64,000 nt of DNA from Rufibacter sp. XAAS-G3-1 (GTDB taxonomy: Bacteria > Bacteroidota > Bacteroidia > Cytophagales > Hymenobacteraceae), in NCBI RefSeq assembly GCF_013623775.1, contig NZ_JABFAM010000006.1, positions 186,001 through 250,000 of the forward strand, read 5' to 3'. Below, piece after piece: positions 1 through 7,646 of the stretch. The position numbers and the translations under genes were made by a program. The notes below the pieces were generated by a model that saw only the letters and a list, made by a program, of their open reading frames with translations, did no database searches and was not told where the DNA came from. The stretch's first letter is position 1. The number at the start of each line of letters is the position of its first letter.

Positions 1-40
1 TTACGCGGCGGGTTTCACCCTCCAACTGAACCTTAAATAA
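1..40 (+). CDS. 3' end of an unidentified gene (partial)
   Basis: Frame 2 is open from the window edge and ends at the TAA at 38-40, giving a C-terminus YAAGFTLQLNLK. The alternating hydrophobic pattern ending at the stop resembles a terminal beta strand of an outer-membrane or periplasmic protein. In related Bacteroidota a DUF5683 membrane protein often precedes dapB, so this may be its tail, but 12 residues cannot establish that. The stop is 4 bp from the dapB start, which suggests one operon. Confidence 0.4.
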   Translation, partial: YAAGFTLQLNLK

Positions 41-44
41 AACT

Positions 45-761
45 ATGCGCATATTACTCATTGGGTACGGTAAAATGGGCCAAACTATTGAACGCCTGGC
101 CTTGGCCAAAGGCCATGAAATAGTAGGAGCCCTTACCATACATGATGCTGACCAACTTTCTGGCTACACCGCAGACCAGGTAGACGTGGCCATTGAATTC
201 ACCAGCCCAAATGCGGCCGTAGGCAACATTCTTACCTGCTTTGAGAAAAAGATACCGGTAGTGGTGGGTACAACCGGCTGGTTAGAGCACTTGCCCCGGG
301 TGAAAGAGAAATGCCAGGAACTGAACGGAAGCCTTTTCTACGCCTCCAACTTTAGCGTGGGCGTCAATCTTTTCTTCCACTTCAATGAGTACGTGGCGCA
401 AAAGATGCAGCAGTACCCTGGGTATGAGGTGCAGGTAAAAGAAATCCACCACGTGCACAAACTGGACAAACCCAGCGGCACCGCCCTCTCCATCGCCGAC
501 GGGATTCTGCAGCATTTTCCGCAGAAAAAAGGCTGGGTCAATGATGTTTCTGCAAAGCCCGATCAATTAAGCGTGGTTTCTGAGCGCGAAGGTGAAGTTG
601 TAGGGACGCATATTGTGCAATACACCTCAGAAAACGATACCTTTGAGCTACACCACATTGCCCACAGCCGCGAAGGATTCGCGGCTGGTGCCCTTTTGGC
701 CGCTGAGTGGTTACCGGGCCGTGCAGGCATTTACGGCATGCCCCATCTGCTACAACTCTAA
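45..761 (+). CDS. dapB: 4-hydroxy-tetrahydrodipicolinate reductase DapB
   Basis: DapB reduces 4-hydroxy-tetrahydrodipicolinate with NAD(P)H in lysine and meso-diaminopimelate synthesis in the cytoplasm. Visible signatures are the N-terminal Rossmann segment GYGKMGQTI (residues about 7-15), the GTTGW segment after strand 4, and the substrate-binding motif EIHHVHKLDKPSGTA, whose catalytic His and Lys are intact. At 238 residues it is slightly shorter than the roughly 270-residue E. coli enzyme, which is usual in Bacteroidota. The ATG is 4 bp after the preceding stop, and lepB follows after 10 bp, so the two genes are probably cotranscribed. Confidence 0.96.
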   Translation: MRILLIGYGKMGQTIERLALAKGHEIVGALTIHDADQLSGYTADQVDVAIEFTSPNAAVGNILTCFEKKIPVVVGTTGWLEHLPRVKEKCQELNGSLFYASNFSVGVNLFFHFNEYVAQKMQQYPGYEVQVKEIHHVHKLDKPSGTALSIADGILQHFPQKKGWVNDVSAKPDQLSVVSEREGEVVGTHIVQYTSENDTFELHHIAHSREGFAAGALLAAEWLPGRAGIYGMPHLLQL

Positions 762-771
762 ATTTGACTGC

Positions 772-1878
772 ATGAGTATCCGTTTTTGGACTAAGAAGGA
801 AGCCAGGCCTAAACAGAAGAAAGGCTTTTTCAGGGAATGGGGAGATGCCATTCTTTTTGCCGTAGTAGCGGCTACCTTAATCAGGTGGGCCACCTTTGAG
901 GCGTATACCATCCCTACTCCTTCCATGGAGAAAACGTTGCTGGTAGGCGATTATCTTTTCGTGAGCAAACTGCACTACGGCCCCCGTACGCCCATCACGC
1001 CACTACAGGTTCCCCTCACCCACCAAACCATCTGGGGCACCAACATCCCGTCCTACTCAGATGCCATTCAGTTGCAGTCGTACCGTTTGCCCGGCTTCAC
1101 CACCGTCAAGAACAACGATGTGGTTGTGTTCAACTGGCCAGCCGATGTGGCGCACCCTACTGACCTGAGAATGAATTACATCAAACGCTGCATTGGCATT
1201 GCGGGCGATAAAATTCAGATGCGGGACATGCAGGTGTACATCAACGACAAGCTGATGCCAGAGCCGGAGCGGGTGCAATACGCCTATGGTTTGCTGACCA
1301 CTACGCCCATCAACGAGAAGTTTTTCAAAGACCACGACATCACAGATAAACAGGAGGCTTTTGGCGGCATCGGGTACGTGATTAACACCACGCCTGCTAC
1401 CGCCGCCAAGCTGAAAGGCTTTGACTTTATCAAAGAAGTGGTGCTGTACAAAGACAGTATTGGTTCTGTAAGGGCAGATGTTTTTCCGTTCAAGCCTTCT
1501 AGCTACCCGTACAACAAAGACAACTTCGGCCCTTTTATCATCCCCAAAGAAGGCATGACCATTGATATCAACCCCATGACCATTCCTCTGTATGAAATGG
1601 CCATCCGGAAATATGAAGGTTTTGGCAAAGACGAGGTCACCGTTACGGATAATCAAATTCTGATCAATGGACAGGCAATCAAACAATACACCTTCAAGCA
1701 GGACTACTATTGGATGATGGGCGATAACCGCCATAATTCTGAAGACTCGCGGTACTGGGGGTTTGTGCCCGAAGATCACATAGTAGGCAAGGCGGTTCTG
1801 ATCTGGATGTCCGCTGACCCGAACGAAACGCTCTTCAACAAAATCCGCTGGAGCCGGATCTTCAAAGGGATAGAATAA
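772..1878 (+). CDS. lepB: signal peptidase I
   Basis: Membrane serine protease (S26) that removes signal peptides from exported proteins. The ATG at 772 gives 368 residues; the same frame is open upstream inside dapB, but those residues are only dapB read in another frame. After a short basic N-terminus comes one membrane segment (about 21-38), then PTPSMEKTLLVGDYLFV with the catalytic Ser, YIKRCIGIAGD with the catalytic Lys, and the C-terminal GDNRHNSEDSRYWG box. The large insertion between the Lys box and the last box (about 150 residues) explains the length and is typical of Bacteroidota LepB. PAL copy 1 begins 11 bp after the stop. Confidence 0.95.
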   Translation: MSIRFWTKKEARPKQKKGFFREWGDAILFAVVAATLIRWATFEAYTIPTPSMEKTLLVGDYLFVSKLHYGPRTPITPLQVPLTHQTIWGTNIPSYSDAIQLQSYRLPGFTTVKNNDVVVFNWPADVAHPTDLRMNYIKRCIGIAGDKIQMRDMQVYINDKLMPEPERVQYAYGLLTTTPINEKFFKDHDITDKQEAFGGIGYVINTTPATAAKLKGFDFIKEVVLYKDSIGSVRADVFPFKPSSYPYNKDNFGPFIIPKEGMTIDINPMTIPLYEMAIRKYEGFGKDEVTVTDNQILINGQAIKQYTFKQDYYWMMGDNRHNSEDSRYWGFVPEDHIVGKAVLIWMSADPNETLFNKIRWSRIFKGIE

Positions 1879-1888
1879 ACGACAGTTT

Positions 1889-1924
1889 GTTTTTAGGCTG
1901 TTTTTAGGAAAATAGGCCTAAAAC
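1889..1924. repeat. PAL palindromic repeat, copy 1
   Basis: Inverted arms TTTTAGGCTG / (G)GCCTAAAAC around a TTTTAGGAAAA centre, 11 bp past the lepB stop. Member of the 37-bp family described in the findings. Confidence 0.75.
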
Positions 1925-1928
1925 CACT

Positions 1929-2275
1929 GGTGGTTCCTTTCTGCGGTTTAGCCTCTGCTTGGAGCCGGCTTCTTTGGAGAGGTTGGCAGGTGCATGCAGT
2001 CTGCTGTTCCCTTGGCTTTTCTGTTTGTCCCGTGGGTGCAAATACTTTGCTGTTTCATCTTTTCCGCTAAGCGCTCGGGGAAGACTGGAACGGGGAAAGT
2101 AAGTAAAACCTTTTTTCTATGGCGCGGATTTACTTACGTGACTTGCTTTTCGGGTAATCTTAAGTCACGGAAGTTATTTCCTCGCCATAGAGAGATTCCC
2201 CTGCAAAGGCGTATTCCCCTCCCCGGAGGGGTCTCCATCATCTCCTTCCAGGACGCACCAATCACCCACTAGGGG
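1929..2275 (+). repeat. large dispersed repeat R, copy 1 (internally deleted)
   Basis: Shares long stretches with copies at 11793-12280 (+), 34481-34936 (-) and 60230-60625 (-): GGTTCCTTTCTGCG at the start, TGCTGTTCCCTTGGCTT, GTTTCATCTTT, CGGGGAAGACTGGAAC, and CGNATTCCCCTCC near the end. This copy lacks the GC-rich middle: sequence joins directly at GCGCTC, which occurs as a direct repeat on both sides of the missing segment in copy 2. It also carries an inserted palindrome CTATGGCG ... CGCCATAG (about 2128-2190). The ORF of 92 codons inside is not conserved and is not called. Confidence 0.7.
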
Positions 2276-2370
2276 TACCCAAACCACCGAAATACTCATG
2301 AAATGCCAGCTACCGTTTAGCTGGCATTTCTCTTTGATACCTAATAAGTAATGATATAGTAAAGTAGAGC

Positions 2371-2572
2371 ACTCGCTCGCGTCCCGCGCGTGTGGGTTAC
2401 CTGCGGCCTCTGGCCGCTAGGGAGAACATTACGGGTAACTTTCCTTTCAAATAGCAGAAAGGCTTTCAGTTTCTGTTTCGGGCCTGTTTTTCCGAAAATA
2501 GGCCCGAAACAGAGCTGTTCTCCCTAAAGGCCAGAGGCCGTGGGTACCCACACGCGCGGGACGCGAGCGAGT
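2371..2572. repeat. long imperfect inverted repeat (CTCGCTCGCG palindrome, large form)
   Basis: Arms of about 56 bp at 2371-2427 and 2517-2572 pair through ACTCGCTCGCGTCCCGCGCG, GTGGGT, GGCCTCTGGCC and TAGGGAGAAC. The 90-bp centre holds PAL copy 2. A short version with the same outer ends lies at 43119-43145. There is no gene between 1879 and 2673; the gap consists of R copy 1, this palindrome and PAL copies. Confidence 0.75.
2473..2512. repeat. PAL palindromic repeat, copy 2
   Basis: CTGTTTCGGGCC / GGCCCGAAACAG arms, nearly perfect over 13 bp, nested in the centre of the longer inverted repeat at 2371-2572. The paired changes (TTTCGGGCC with GGCCCGAAA) keep the stem intact relative to the consensus. 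Confidence 0.75.
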
Positions 2573-2631
2573 GAAATCATTACACTAGTAGTAAGAAATC
2601 CTTCGCAAAAAAGTAACCTTGAACCTGTTTA

Positions 2632-2667
2632 GAGGCTGATTTTCAGAAATCAGACCCTAAACAGGTT
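2632..2667. repeat. PAL palindromic repeat, copy 3
   Basis: Arms AACCTGTTTAG / CTAAACAGGTT around CTGATTTTCAGAAATCAG; ends 7 bp beyond the ung stop codon (minus strand), so it could end the ung transcript. Confidence 0.75.
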
Positions 2668-2673
2668 TATCAT

Positions 2674-3336
2674 TTACCAGTCAATCTCCGTTAGTCCGTG
2701 TTCCCGAAGGTAGGCATTGGCTTTGCTGAAATGGCGGGTTCCGAAGAAGCCTTTGTCGGCGGCGAATGGGGACGGGTGCGCTGCTTTCAAGACCAAGTGC
2801 TTTTTCTCGTCAATGATCTGGCCCTTCTTCTGGGCATAGGCCCCCCACAGCAGAAACACCACGTGCTCTTTTTCATCAGAGACTTTTTTGATGACGGCAT
2901 CGGTGAATTCCTCCCATCCTTTTTTCTGGTGCGAACCCGCCTGGTGGGCGCGTACCGTGAGCGTGGCGTTCAACAGAAGTACCCCCTGCTCTGCCCAGCG
3001 CTCCAGGTTGCCAGATCTGGGAATGGGTTTTCCCAGATCTGCCTCTATCTCTTTAAATATGTTTAATAGGGACGGGGGAGTACGCATGCCTTCGGCCACT
3101 GAGAACGCCAACCCGTTGGCCTGCCCCTGCCCGTGGTAGGGGTCTTGGCCCAGGATCACCACCCTTGCTTTGTCAAACGGGCATTCGTCAAAGGCATGGA
3201 AGATCTGCTTGCCCGGCGGATAAACTTCGGTGGAGGCGTATTCTGCCTTCACAAAATGGATGAGATTTTGGAAATATGGCTTCTCAAACTCATCTTGTAG
3301 TACTTGTTGCCAGCTACTTTCAATTTTTACCTGCAT
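2674..3336 (-). CDS. ung: uracil-DNA glycosylase (family 1)
   Basis: Removes uracil from DNA as the first step of base excision repair. The water-activating motif GQDPYHGQGQANGLAFSV (around residue 63) carries the catalytic Asp, and the C-terminal HPSPFAADKGFFGTRHFS carries the DNA-intercalation loop; in most Ung proteins this reads HPSPLSAHRGFFG, so Leu-Ser-Ala-His is replaced here by Phe-Ala-Ala-Asp. The 220-residue length is normal. A -7-like TAgtTTTG on the minus strand at 3392-3399 lies about 60 bp upstream, without a clear -33 element. Confidence 0.97.
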   Translation of the reverse strand: MQVKIESSWQQVLQDEFEKPYFQNLIHFVKAEYASTEVYPPGKQIFHAFDECPFDKARVVILGQDPYHGQGQANGLAFSVAEGMRTPPSLLNIFKEIEADLGKPIPRSGNLERWAEQGVLLLNATLTVRAHQAGSHQKKGWEEFTDAVIKKVSDEKEHVVFLLWGAYAQKKGQIIDEKKHLVLKAAHPSPFAADKGFFGTRHFSKANAYLREHGLTEIDW

Positions 3337-3443
3337 AGAAGAGGTACCAGTTAATGGTTTTTAGCGTATTTTTACTTTAGAATCCGGCTGGCAAAACTAT
3401 AACGCCAGAAAGCCTGTTCCATTTATACCAAATTAAGGCACGC

Positions 3444-3830
3444 ATGGATACGAAAACAACCCAAGGAGTCACTGTCAACGTCACGACAAATTACCTCCCT
3501 GACTATTCCAGTCCGGCTCAGCAGCACTTTGTCTTCGCTTACAAGATCACCATCCAGAACAACAGCGAATTTACGGTAAAGTTATTACGCCGCCACTGGC
3601 ATATCTACGATTCTAACAATGAGGTTAGGGAAGTGGAGGGCGAAGGCGTGGTAGGGCAACAGCCGGTGCTGGAGCCTGGTGAAAGTCACCAGTACGTGTC
3701 GGGTTGTAACCTGAAGACCAGCATTGGAAAGATGGCCGGTACCTACCTGATGGAACGTCTGGTGGACGGCCGTCAGTTTCACGTCACCATTCCCGAATTC
3801 ACCCTCATCATTCCTTATAAACTCAATTAA
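3444..3830 (+). CDS. apaG: ApaG family protein
   Basis: Small all-beta (immunoglobulin-like fold) protein of 128 residues. The family signature is visible as FVFAYKITIQNNS, the segment LLRRHWHIYDSN, then GEGVVGQQPVLEPGESHQYVSGC and the MAGTYLM strand. In enterobacteria ApaG is linked to Co2+/Mg2+ resistance, but its biochemical role is unsettled, so only family membership is claimed. It is divergent from ung (107 bp between starts) and is followed after 26 bp by a methyltransferase on the same strand. Confidence 0.93.
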   Translation: MDTKTTQGVTVNVTTNYLPDYSSPAQQHFVFAYKITIQNNSEFTVKLLRRHWHIYDSNNEVREVEGEGVVGQQPVLEPGESHQYVSGCNLKTSIGKMAGTYLMERLVDGRQFHVTIPEFTLIIPYKLN

Positions 3831-3856
3831 TCCCGCCTTTGGTGCAGCACGCCGCC

Positions 3857-4627
3857 ATGATCTACAGGTACGCCTCTTTTTGGTGGCGTTCAGGGAATGC
3901 GCATGGACTGCACTCCCCTTTCGTTTTCAACCTTTATTGCCACATCATCCACCACGAGGGCTATTTCCTGGCCTATGATGCGGTAGAAACCCTTCGGGAA
4001 GAACTGCTCCAAGACCAGACCCTGCTGGAGGTAACCGATTTTGGGGCGGGCTCCCACTCAGGTGCTACCCGCCAGCGGAAAATAGCCGATATTGCCCGCA
4101 CCGCGGCCAAACCCGCCCGCTTGGGTCAGTTGCTGTTCCGGCTGGCCAACCATTTCAAGCCCGCCACTTTGCTGGAGTTGGGCACTTCTCTGGGACTTAC
4201 CACCGGGTACCTGGGCCTGGCCCGAAAAACAGCCGCCTTGTACACCTTTGAAGGCTGCCCTGCCCTTGCGGCGCAAGCCCGTAAGAACTTTAAAACGCTG
4301 GGGCTGCAAAACGTACAACTGGTGGAGGGCAATTTAGACCAAACGCTGGCGCAAACGCTGAACCAGTTGGAAAGAGTGGACTTTGTGTTCTTTGACGGAA
4401 ACCACCGCTATGAACCCACCCTGCGGTACTTTGAGCAATGCCTGACCAAAGCCCACGAGGACAGTGTCTTCATTCTGGATGACATTTATTGGTCAAGTGA
4501 GATGGCCGAGGCCTGGAAAAAGATAAAGCAGCACCCCCAGGTACTGCTCACCGTTGATCTGTTTTACCTGGGCCTGGTCTTTTTCCGAAAGAACCAGCCT
4601 AAGCAGCATTTCACGCTTCGTTTCTGA
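3857..4627 (+). CDS. class I SAM-dependent methyltransferase (O-methyltransferase-like)
   Basis: Probable small-molecule methyltransferase of 256 residues. The SAM-binding strand-loop LLELGTSLGLTTGYLGLA (around residue 115) matches motif I of catechol O-methyltransferase-like enzymes; VDFVFFDGNHRYEPTLRYFEQC and FILDDIYWSSEM give motifs post-I to III. The ATG at 3857 is preferred over an in-frame TTG (3839) and GTG (3842) because MIYRYASFWWRSGNAHGLHS is the usual N-terminus of this Bacteroidota group. Substrate unknown. It converges on kdsA with an 86-bp gap holding one PAL copy. Confidence 0.85.
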   Translation: MIYRYASFWWRSGNAHGLHSPFVFNLYCHIIHHEGYFLAYDAVETLREELLQDQTLLEVTDFGAGSHSGATRQRKIADIARTAAKPARLGQLLFRLANHFKPATLLELGTSLGLTTGYLGLARKTAALYTFEGCPALAAQARKNFKTLGLQNVQLVEGNLDQTLAQTLNQLERVDFVFFDGNHRYEPTLRYFEQCLTKAHEDSVFILDDIYWSSEMAEAWKKIKQHPQVLLTVDLFYLGLVFFRKNQPKQHFTLRF

Positions 4628-4667
4628 AATATACCGCCAAAACAGCCGTCTTATCCAAAGCACTGGT

Positions 4668-4713
4668 AAAACCGTTTAGGGCCTGTTTTCATAAAAACAG
4701 GCCCTAAACGGTT
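4668..4713. repeat. PAL palindromic repeat, copy 4
   Basis: Perfect arms AAACCGTTTAGGGCCTGTTT / AAACAGGCCCTAAACGGTTT with a 6-bp centre, filling the gap between two convergent genes and abutting the kdsA stop codon. T-runs lie on both strands, fitting a bidirectional terminator. Confidence 0.85.
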
Positions 4714-5535
4714 TTATGCCTCAAAGCGGATGGCCTCTCTGATTCTGATGAGCCTTCTCATCAAGCCTTCCAGTTGCGCTAAAGGGAGCATGTTAGCACC
4801 GTCTGAACGGGCGGTCAATGGCTCTGGGTGCGTTTCAATGAACAAACCGTCGGCCCCTACCGCAATAGCCGCTTTCGCGATGGTTTCAATCAATGCTGGG
4901 CGGCCCCCGGTTACGCCCGAGGATTGGTTAGGCTGCTGCAGCGAGTGCGTCACATCCATGACCACGGGCACCTGGTTTTCACGCATGATGGTGATGTTCC
5001 GGTAATCTACCACCAGATCTGAGTAGCCGAACGAGTTGCCCCGGTCTGTCAAGATCACGTTGTCGTTGCCAGACTCTTTCACTTTCTCCACGGCAAACTT
5101 CATGGACTCACCAGACAGGAACTGCCCTTTCTTGATGTTTACCACTTTTCCGGTTTGGGCGGCGGCAATGAGCAAATCGGTCTGGCGGCACAGGAACGCC
5201 GGAATCTGCAGCACATCTACGTACTCGGCGGCCATGGCGGCCTCGTGCGCTTCATGGATGTCGGTGACGGTAGGTACCCCGAAGGTCTCGCTCACTTTCG
5301 CCAGTATTTTCAGGGCTTTTTCGTCCCCTATTCCGGTGAAAGAGTCTTTTCTGGAGCGGTTGGCTTTGCGGTAAGATCCCTTAAAAATCAAAGGAATCTG
5401 CAGGCGGTCAGAAATCCTGACCAGTTCTTCCGCAATGCCCATGGCCATGTCTTCGCCTTCAATGGCACAAGGCCCGGCCATCAGGAAGAAATTTCCGGAA
5501 GCCGTATGCTGTAATTTAGGAATGTTGATGTTCAT
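4714..5535 (-). CDS. kdsA: 3-deoxy-8-phosphooctulonate (KDO8P) synthase
   Basis: Condenses phosphoenolpyruvate with arabinose 5-phosphate to make KDO 8-phosphate for lipopolysaccharide. Recognised from the DAHP synthase/KDSA barrel: MAGPCAIEGEDMA (residues 19-31), FKGSYRKANRSRKDSFTGIG, TDIHEAHEA, LQIPAFLCRQTDLL and TDRGNSFGYSDLVVDYRNI, ending with FIETHPEPLTARSDGANMLP. Both phosphate-binding Lys/Arg clusters are present. Length 273 is normal. It indicates an outer membrane with KDO-containing LPS. It appears monocistronic, with PAL copies on both sides. Confidence 0.97.
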   Translation of the reverse strand: MNINIPKLQHTASGNFFLMAGPCAIEGEDMAMGIAEELVRISDRLQIPLIFKGSYRKANRSRKDSFTGIGDEKALKILAKVSETFGVPTVTDIHEAHEAAMAAEYVDVLQIPAFLCRQTDLLIAAAQTGKVVNIKKGQFLSGESMKFAVEKVKESGNDNVILTDRGNSFGYSDLVVDYRNITIMRENQVPVVMDVTHSLQQPNQSSGVTGGRPALIETIAKAAIAVGADGLFIETHPEPLTARSDGANMLPLAQLEGLMRRLIRIREAIRFEA

Positions 5536-5599
5536 CTGTTAACTCAGTTTATGTCCTTCGGCTGTAAGCCGATGCTTATTTTTTTCCTGCGTTGCCATT

Positions 5600-5637
5600 C
5601 GTTTTAGGCCTGATTTCATAAAAACAGGCCTAAAACG
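5600..5637. repeat. PAL palindromic repeat, copy 5
   Basis: Near-consensus copy: CGTTTTAGGCCTGATTTC, then ATAAAAACAGGCCTAAAACG. Lies 55 bp downstream of the methyltransferase stop (minus strand) and upstream of kdsA. Confidence 0.85.
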
Positions 5638-5691
5638 ACGTGCTTGGCTAAAAGGCGCCGCACTCTTTGCCTAGCCCAAAAGTACAGAATT

Positions 5692-6309
5692 CTACGCGAT
5701 AAACTGCGGCCTATCGCGACGCTCCAGCACCATAAACAACTCTCTTCCCAACCTGGGCTTTACTGAATTATAGCAAGGGGCAAAATGCCTGAACTGGAAA
5801 TACGGCTCAAAATACGCCTGGTACTCCAGAACAGACCCTCCAAACGGTGGCTCCTCTGCTTCAAACTCCCCAGTGAACAATACCCCCGCTAATTTGCCCT
5901 GGGGCTTTAAGATATGGAACATCTGGCGGGCATACGTGGGGCGCAGGTTTCTGGGAAGGGCGCAAAAGAACGTCTGCTCTAATACCAGATCATACTGGTT
6001 AGGCGTTAAGTGAAAGAAATCCTGGTGCAGGAGGTGATCCATAGGGAAAGAGGGCACCCGCTCCTGAAAATTACGGAGCGGAGCGGCCGCGATGTCCAGC
6101 AGGTAGACGTTGGGAAACCCTCTTTGGTGCAGGTATTCTGCCTCATGGCCGTTTCCTCCCCCCGGCACCAATACTTGCAGCGACGTATCTTCCAGTTGAT
6201 CAATATAGGATTTTAAGGGAGGGGTAATTTGCCCAACATCCCACTGGGTACGGTTTTGGGAGTACCTCTGCTCCCAGTACTCCTGGTCTAAATTGTCTTT
6301 TTCACGCAT
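5692..6309 (-). CDS. TPMT-family SAM-dependent methyltransferase
   Basis: Member of the thiopurine S-methyltransferase/DUF938-like branch, 205 residues. Signatures are YWEQRYSQNRTQWDVGQITP at the N-terminus and VLVPGGGNGHEAEYLHQRGF (SAM-binding motif I), then a conserved FFHL and LVLEQTFFCALP strand. The ATG at 6309 is preferred over an in-frame start at 6381: the Trp-Asp-xGxxxP block then sits at its usual distance from the N-terminus, and the longer form would overlap the promoter at 6338-6368. Natural substrate unknown; relatives methylate sulfur, selenium or tellurium compounds. Confidence 0.85.
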   Translation of the reverse strand: MREKDNLDQEYWEQRYSQNRTQWDVGQITPPLKSYIDQLEDTSLQVLVPGGGNGHEAEYLHQRGFPNVYLLDIAAAPLRNFQERVPSFPMDHLLHQDFFHLTPNQYDLVLEQTFFCALPRNLRPTYARQMFHILKPQGKLAGVLFTGEFEAEEPPFGGSVLEYQAYFEPYFQFRHFAPCYNSVKPRLGRELFMVLERRDRPQFIA

Positions 6310-6337
6310 GTGCTGAAGTAAGTATTTTCCCCCGGTA

Positions 6338-6368
6338 TTTGCAAAGGATAGATAGAAACGTATTTTTG
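6338..6368 (+). promoter_or_regulatory. Bacteroidota-type promoter for the 6416 gene
   Basis: TTTG at 6338-6341, exactly 19 bp, then TATTTTTG at 6361-6368: a full match to TTTG-N19-TAnnTTTG. The start codon is 47 bp downstream. Confidence 0.7.
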
Positions 6369-6415
6369 TAAGAATAGGCAATGCCTATAGAACCCTAAAC
6401 ACCCCGTAATCCGCT

Positions 6416-7357
6416 ATGGCGACTGAAACACCCGAAAAGGATAGTAACCGCAAATTGTTGGTTGTAGGCCTTATAATTGTGCTGCTCAGCATTAACGGTA
6501 TCCTTATTTACATGCAGCAGCAGAAAACGCAGCAGAATGAGGAGCAGCAGGAAATCATTAAGGTGAAGAGTACCGAGTTGGAAAACCAGATCAAAGTATT
6601 TGAAACCCTCAAGGCCGATTATGAGCGGCAAAGTGCCGAACTAAGCGCCATGGGTATCTCCAACGACTCGCTGGAAACCAGAATTGCGGCCATCAATGCA
6701 GACCTGGCCCAGCTGCGCGCCTTTAGAAACAGTTCTTTCACGGTGGCAGACCAGCGACGGTTTCAGCAACGGGCCCAAAACCTGGAGTTAGCCCTTCAGA
6801 AAAAAGACGAGGAAGTGGCGAAGCTGAAAGACGACAACGAAGAACTTTTCACCGAAGTAACGGGCCTGAAAACCACACAGAATAAGTTGGCAGACTCTAT
6901 TTCCATGCTTTCCAGCAACAACAAGGAACTGGAAGAGAAAGTGAACCTGGCCTCTAAACTGGAAGCCCAGAACATAGCCGTCACCATCATCAATGACAAC
7001 GGCAAAGAGAAAGAAGACGCTGAGGAAGAATACAAGGCCAAACGCGTAGACAGAATCAAGCTTAGCTTTAGGCTAGGTAAAAACGAAGTGGCGCCCAAAG
7101 AAAACAAAGAGATTCTGATGCGCCTGATTGAGCCCGATGGCTCTGCCCTGTACAACCTGGCCACTGGTTCGGGTACGTTTGAGTTTGAAGGAAAAGAGCA
7201 GTTCTACACCGCCAAACGCGACATTGTCTTTGATAACTCCCAGCAGTTGGTGTCGTTCATCTACTCCAAAGGCACTCCCTACAAAACCGGAAAACACCTG
7301 ATTGAGATCTACTCAGACGGTTTCTTGATTGGTTCCACTTCTTTTACCCTGAAATAG
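6416..7357 (+). CDS. membrane-anchored coiled-coil protein, function unknown
   Basis: A 313-residue protein I cannot assign to a named family. A short charged N-terminus is followed by one membrane segment (about residues 14-33, LLVVGLIIVLLSINGILIYM), then a long heptad-rich coiled coil (about 35-195), then a roughly 100-residue beta-rich C-terminal domain (from RVDRIKLSFRLGKNEVAP to the end). By topology the coiled coil and beta domain should be periplasmic. It has its own canonical promoter, stands alone, and is followed by a terminator. A role in envelope organisation is possible but only inferred. Confidence 0.8.
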   Translation: MATETPEKDSNRKLLVVGLIIVLLSINGILIYMQQQKTQQNEEQQEIIKVKSTELENQIKVFETLKADYERQSAELSAMGISNDSLETRIAAINADLAQLRAFRNSSFTVADQRRFQQRAQNLELALQKKDEEVAKLKDDNEELFTEVTGLKTTQNKLADSISMLSSNNKELEEKVNLASKLEAQNIAVTIINDNGKEKEDAEEEYKAKRVDRIKLSFRLGKNEVAPKENKEILMRLIEPDGSALYNLATGSGTFEFEGKEQFYTAKRDIVFDNSQQLVSFIYSKGTPYKTGKHLIEIYSDGFLIGSTSFTLK

Positions 7358-7380
7358 CATTTACAGCCTGCTTTCAGCAA

Positions 7381-7421
7381 AACAGCCCCTAAACGTTCTG
7401 GCGTTTAGGGGCTGTTTTTTT
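7381..7421 (+). terminator. intrinsic terminator after the coiled-coil gene
   Basis: Stem AACAGCCCCTAAACG / CGTTTAGGGGCTGTT with a 6-nt loop followed by T7, 23 bp after the stop. The left arm is the right half of a PAL-like repeat (about 7364-7395), so the terminator may derive from PAL. Confidence 0.85.
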
Positions 7422-7469
7422 GAATGAATGAGAGAATGAATGAGAGAATGAATGAGAGAATGAATGAGT
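7422..7469. repeat. 12-bp tandem repeat, four units
   Basis: GAATGAATGAGA repeated four times (last unit ends GAGT). A related array lies at 22041-22085 and ends in the same GAGTG. The rest of the gap to 7646 shows no gene. Confidence 0.9.
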
Positions 7470-7646
7470 GTGAAAATTTTGGGCCCATAAAATGGTGACA
7501 TGTAATGCGGTGAGAGGGTTCACGTTTAAGTCTAGTTTTGAGAAACCAGCTCATAAACAGGCAGGCAACTCTAGCTAGCCTACTCCCTGGTTTTTCCACC
7601 ATCTTACATTCACTCCATCATTCCCTCTCGCAATCAATCATTAACC

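Noticed and set aside
282-566. Antisense ORF in dapB (and many like it, for example in lepB, TamB, rpsA)
   Set aside because: Long antisense frames are expected opposite GC-rich third positions; none shows motifs or start context.
1994-2272. 92-codon ORF after lepB
   Set aside because: It lies wholly in R copy 1 and its inserted palindrome, and is not preserved in the other copies.
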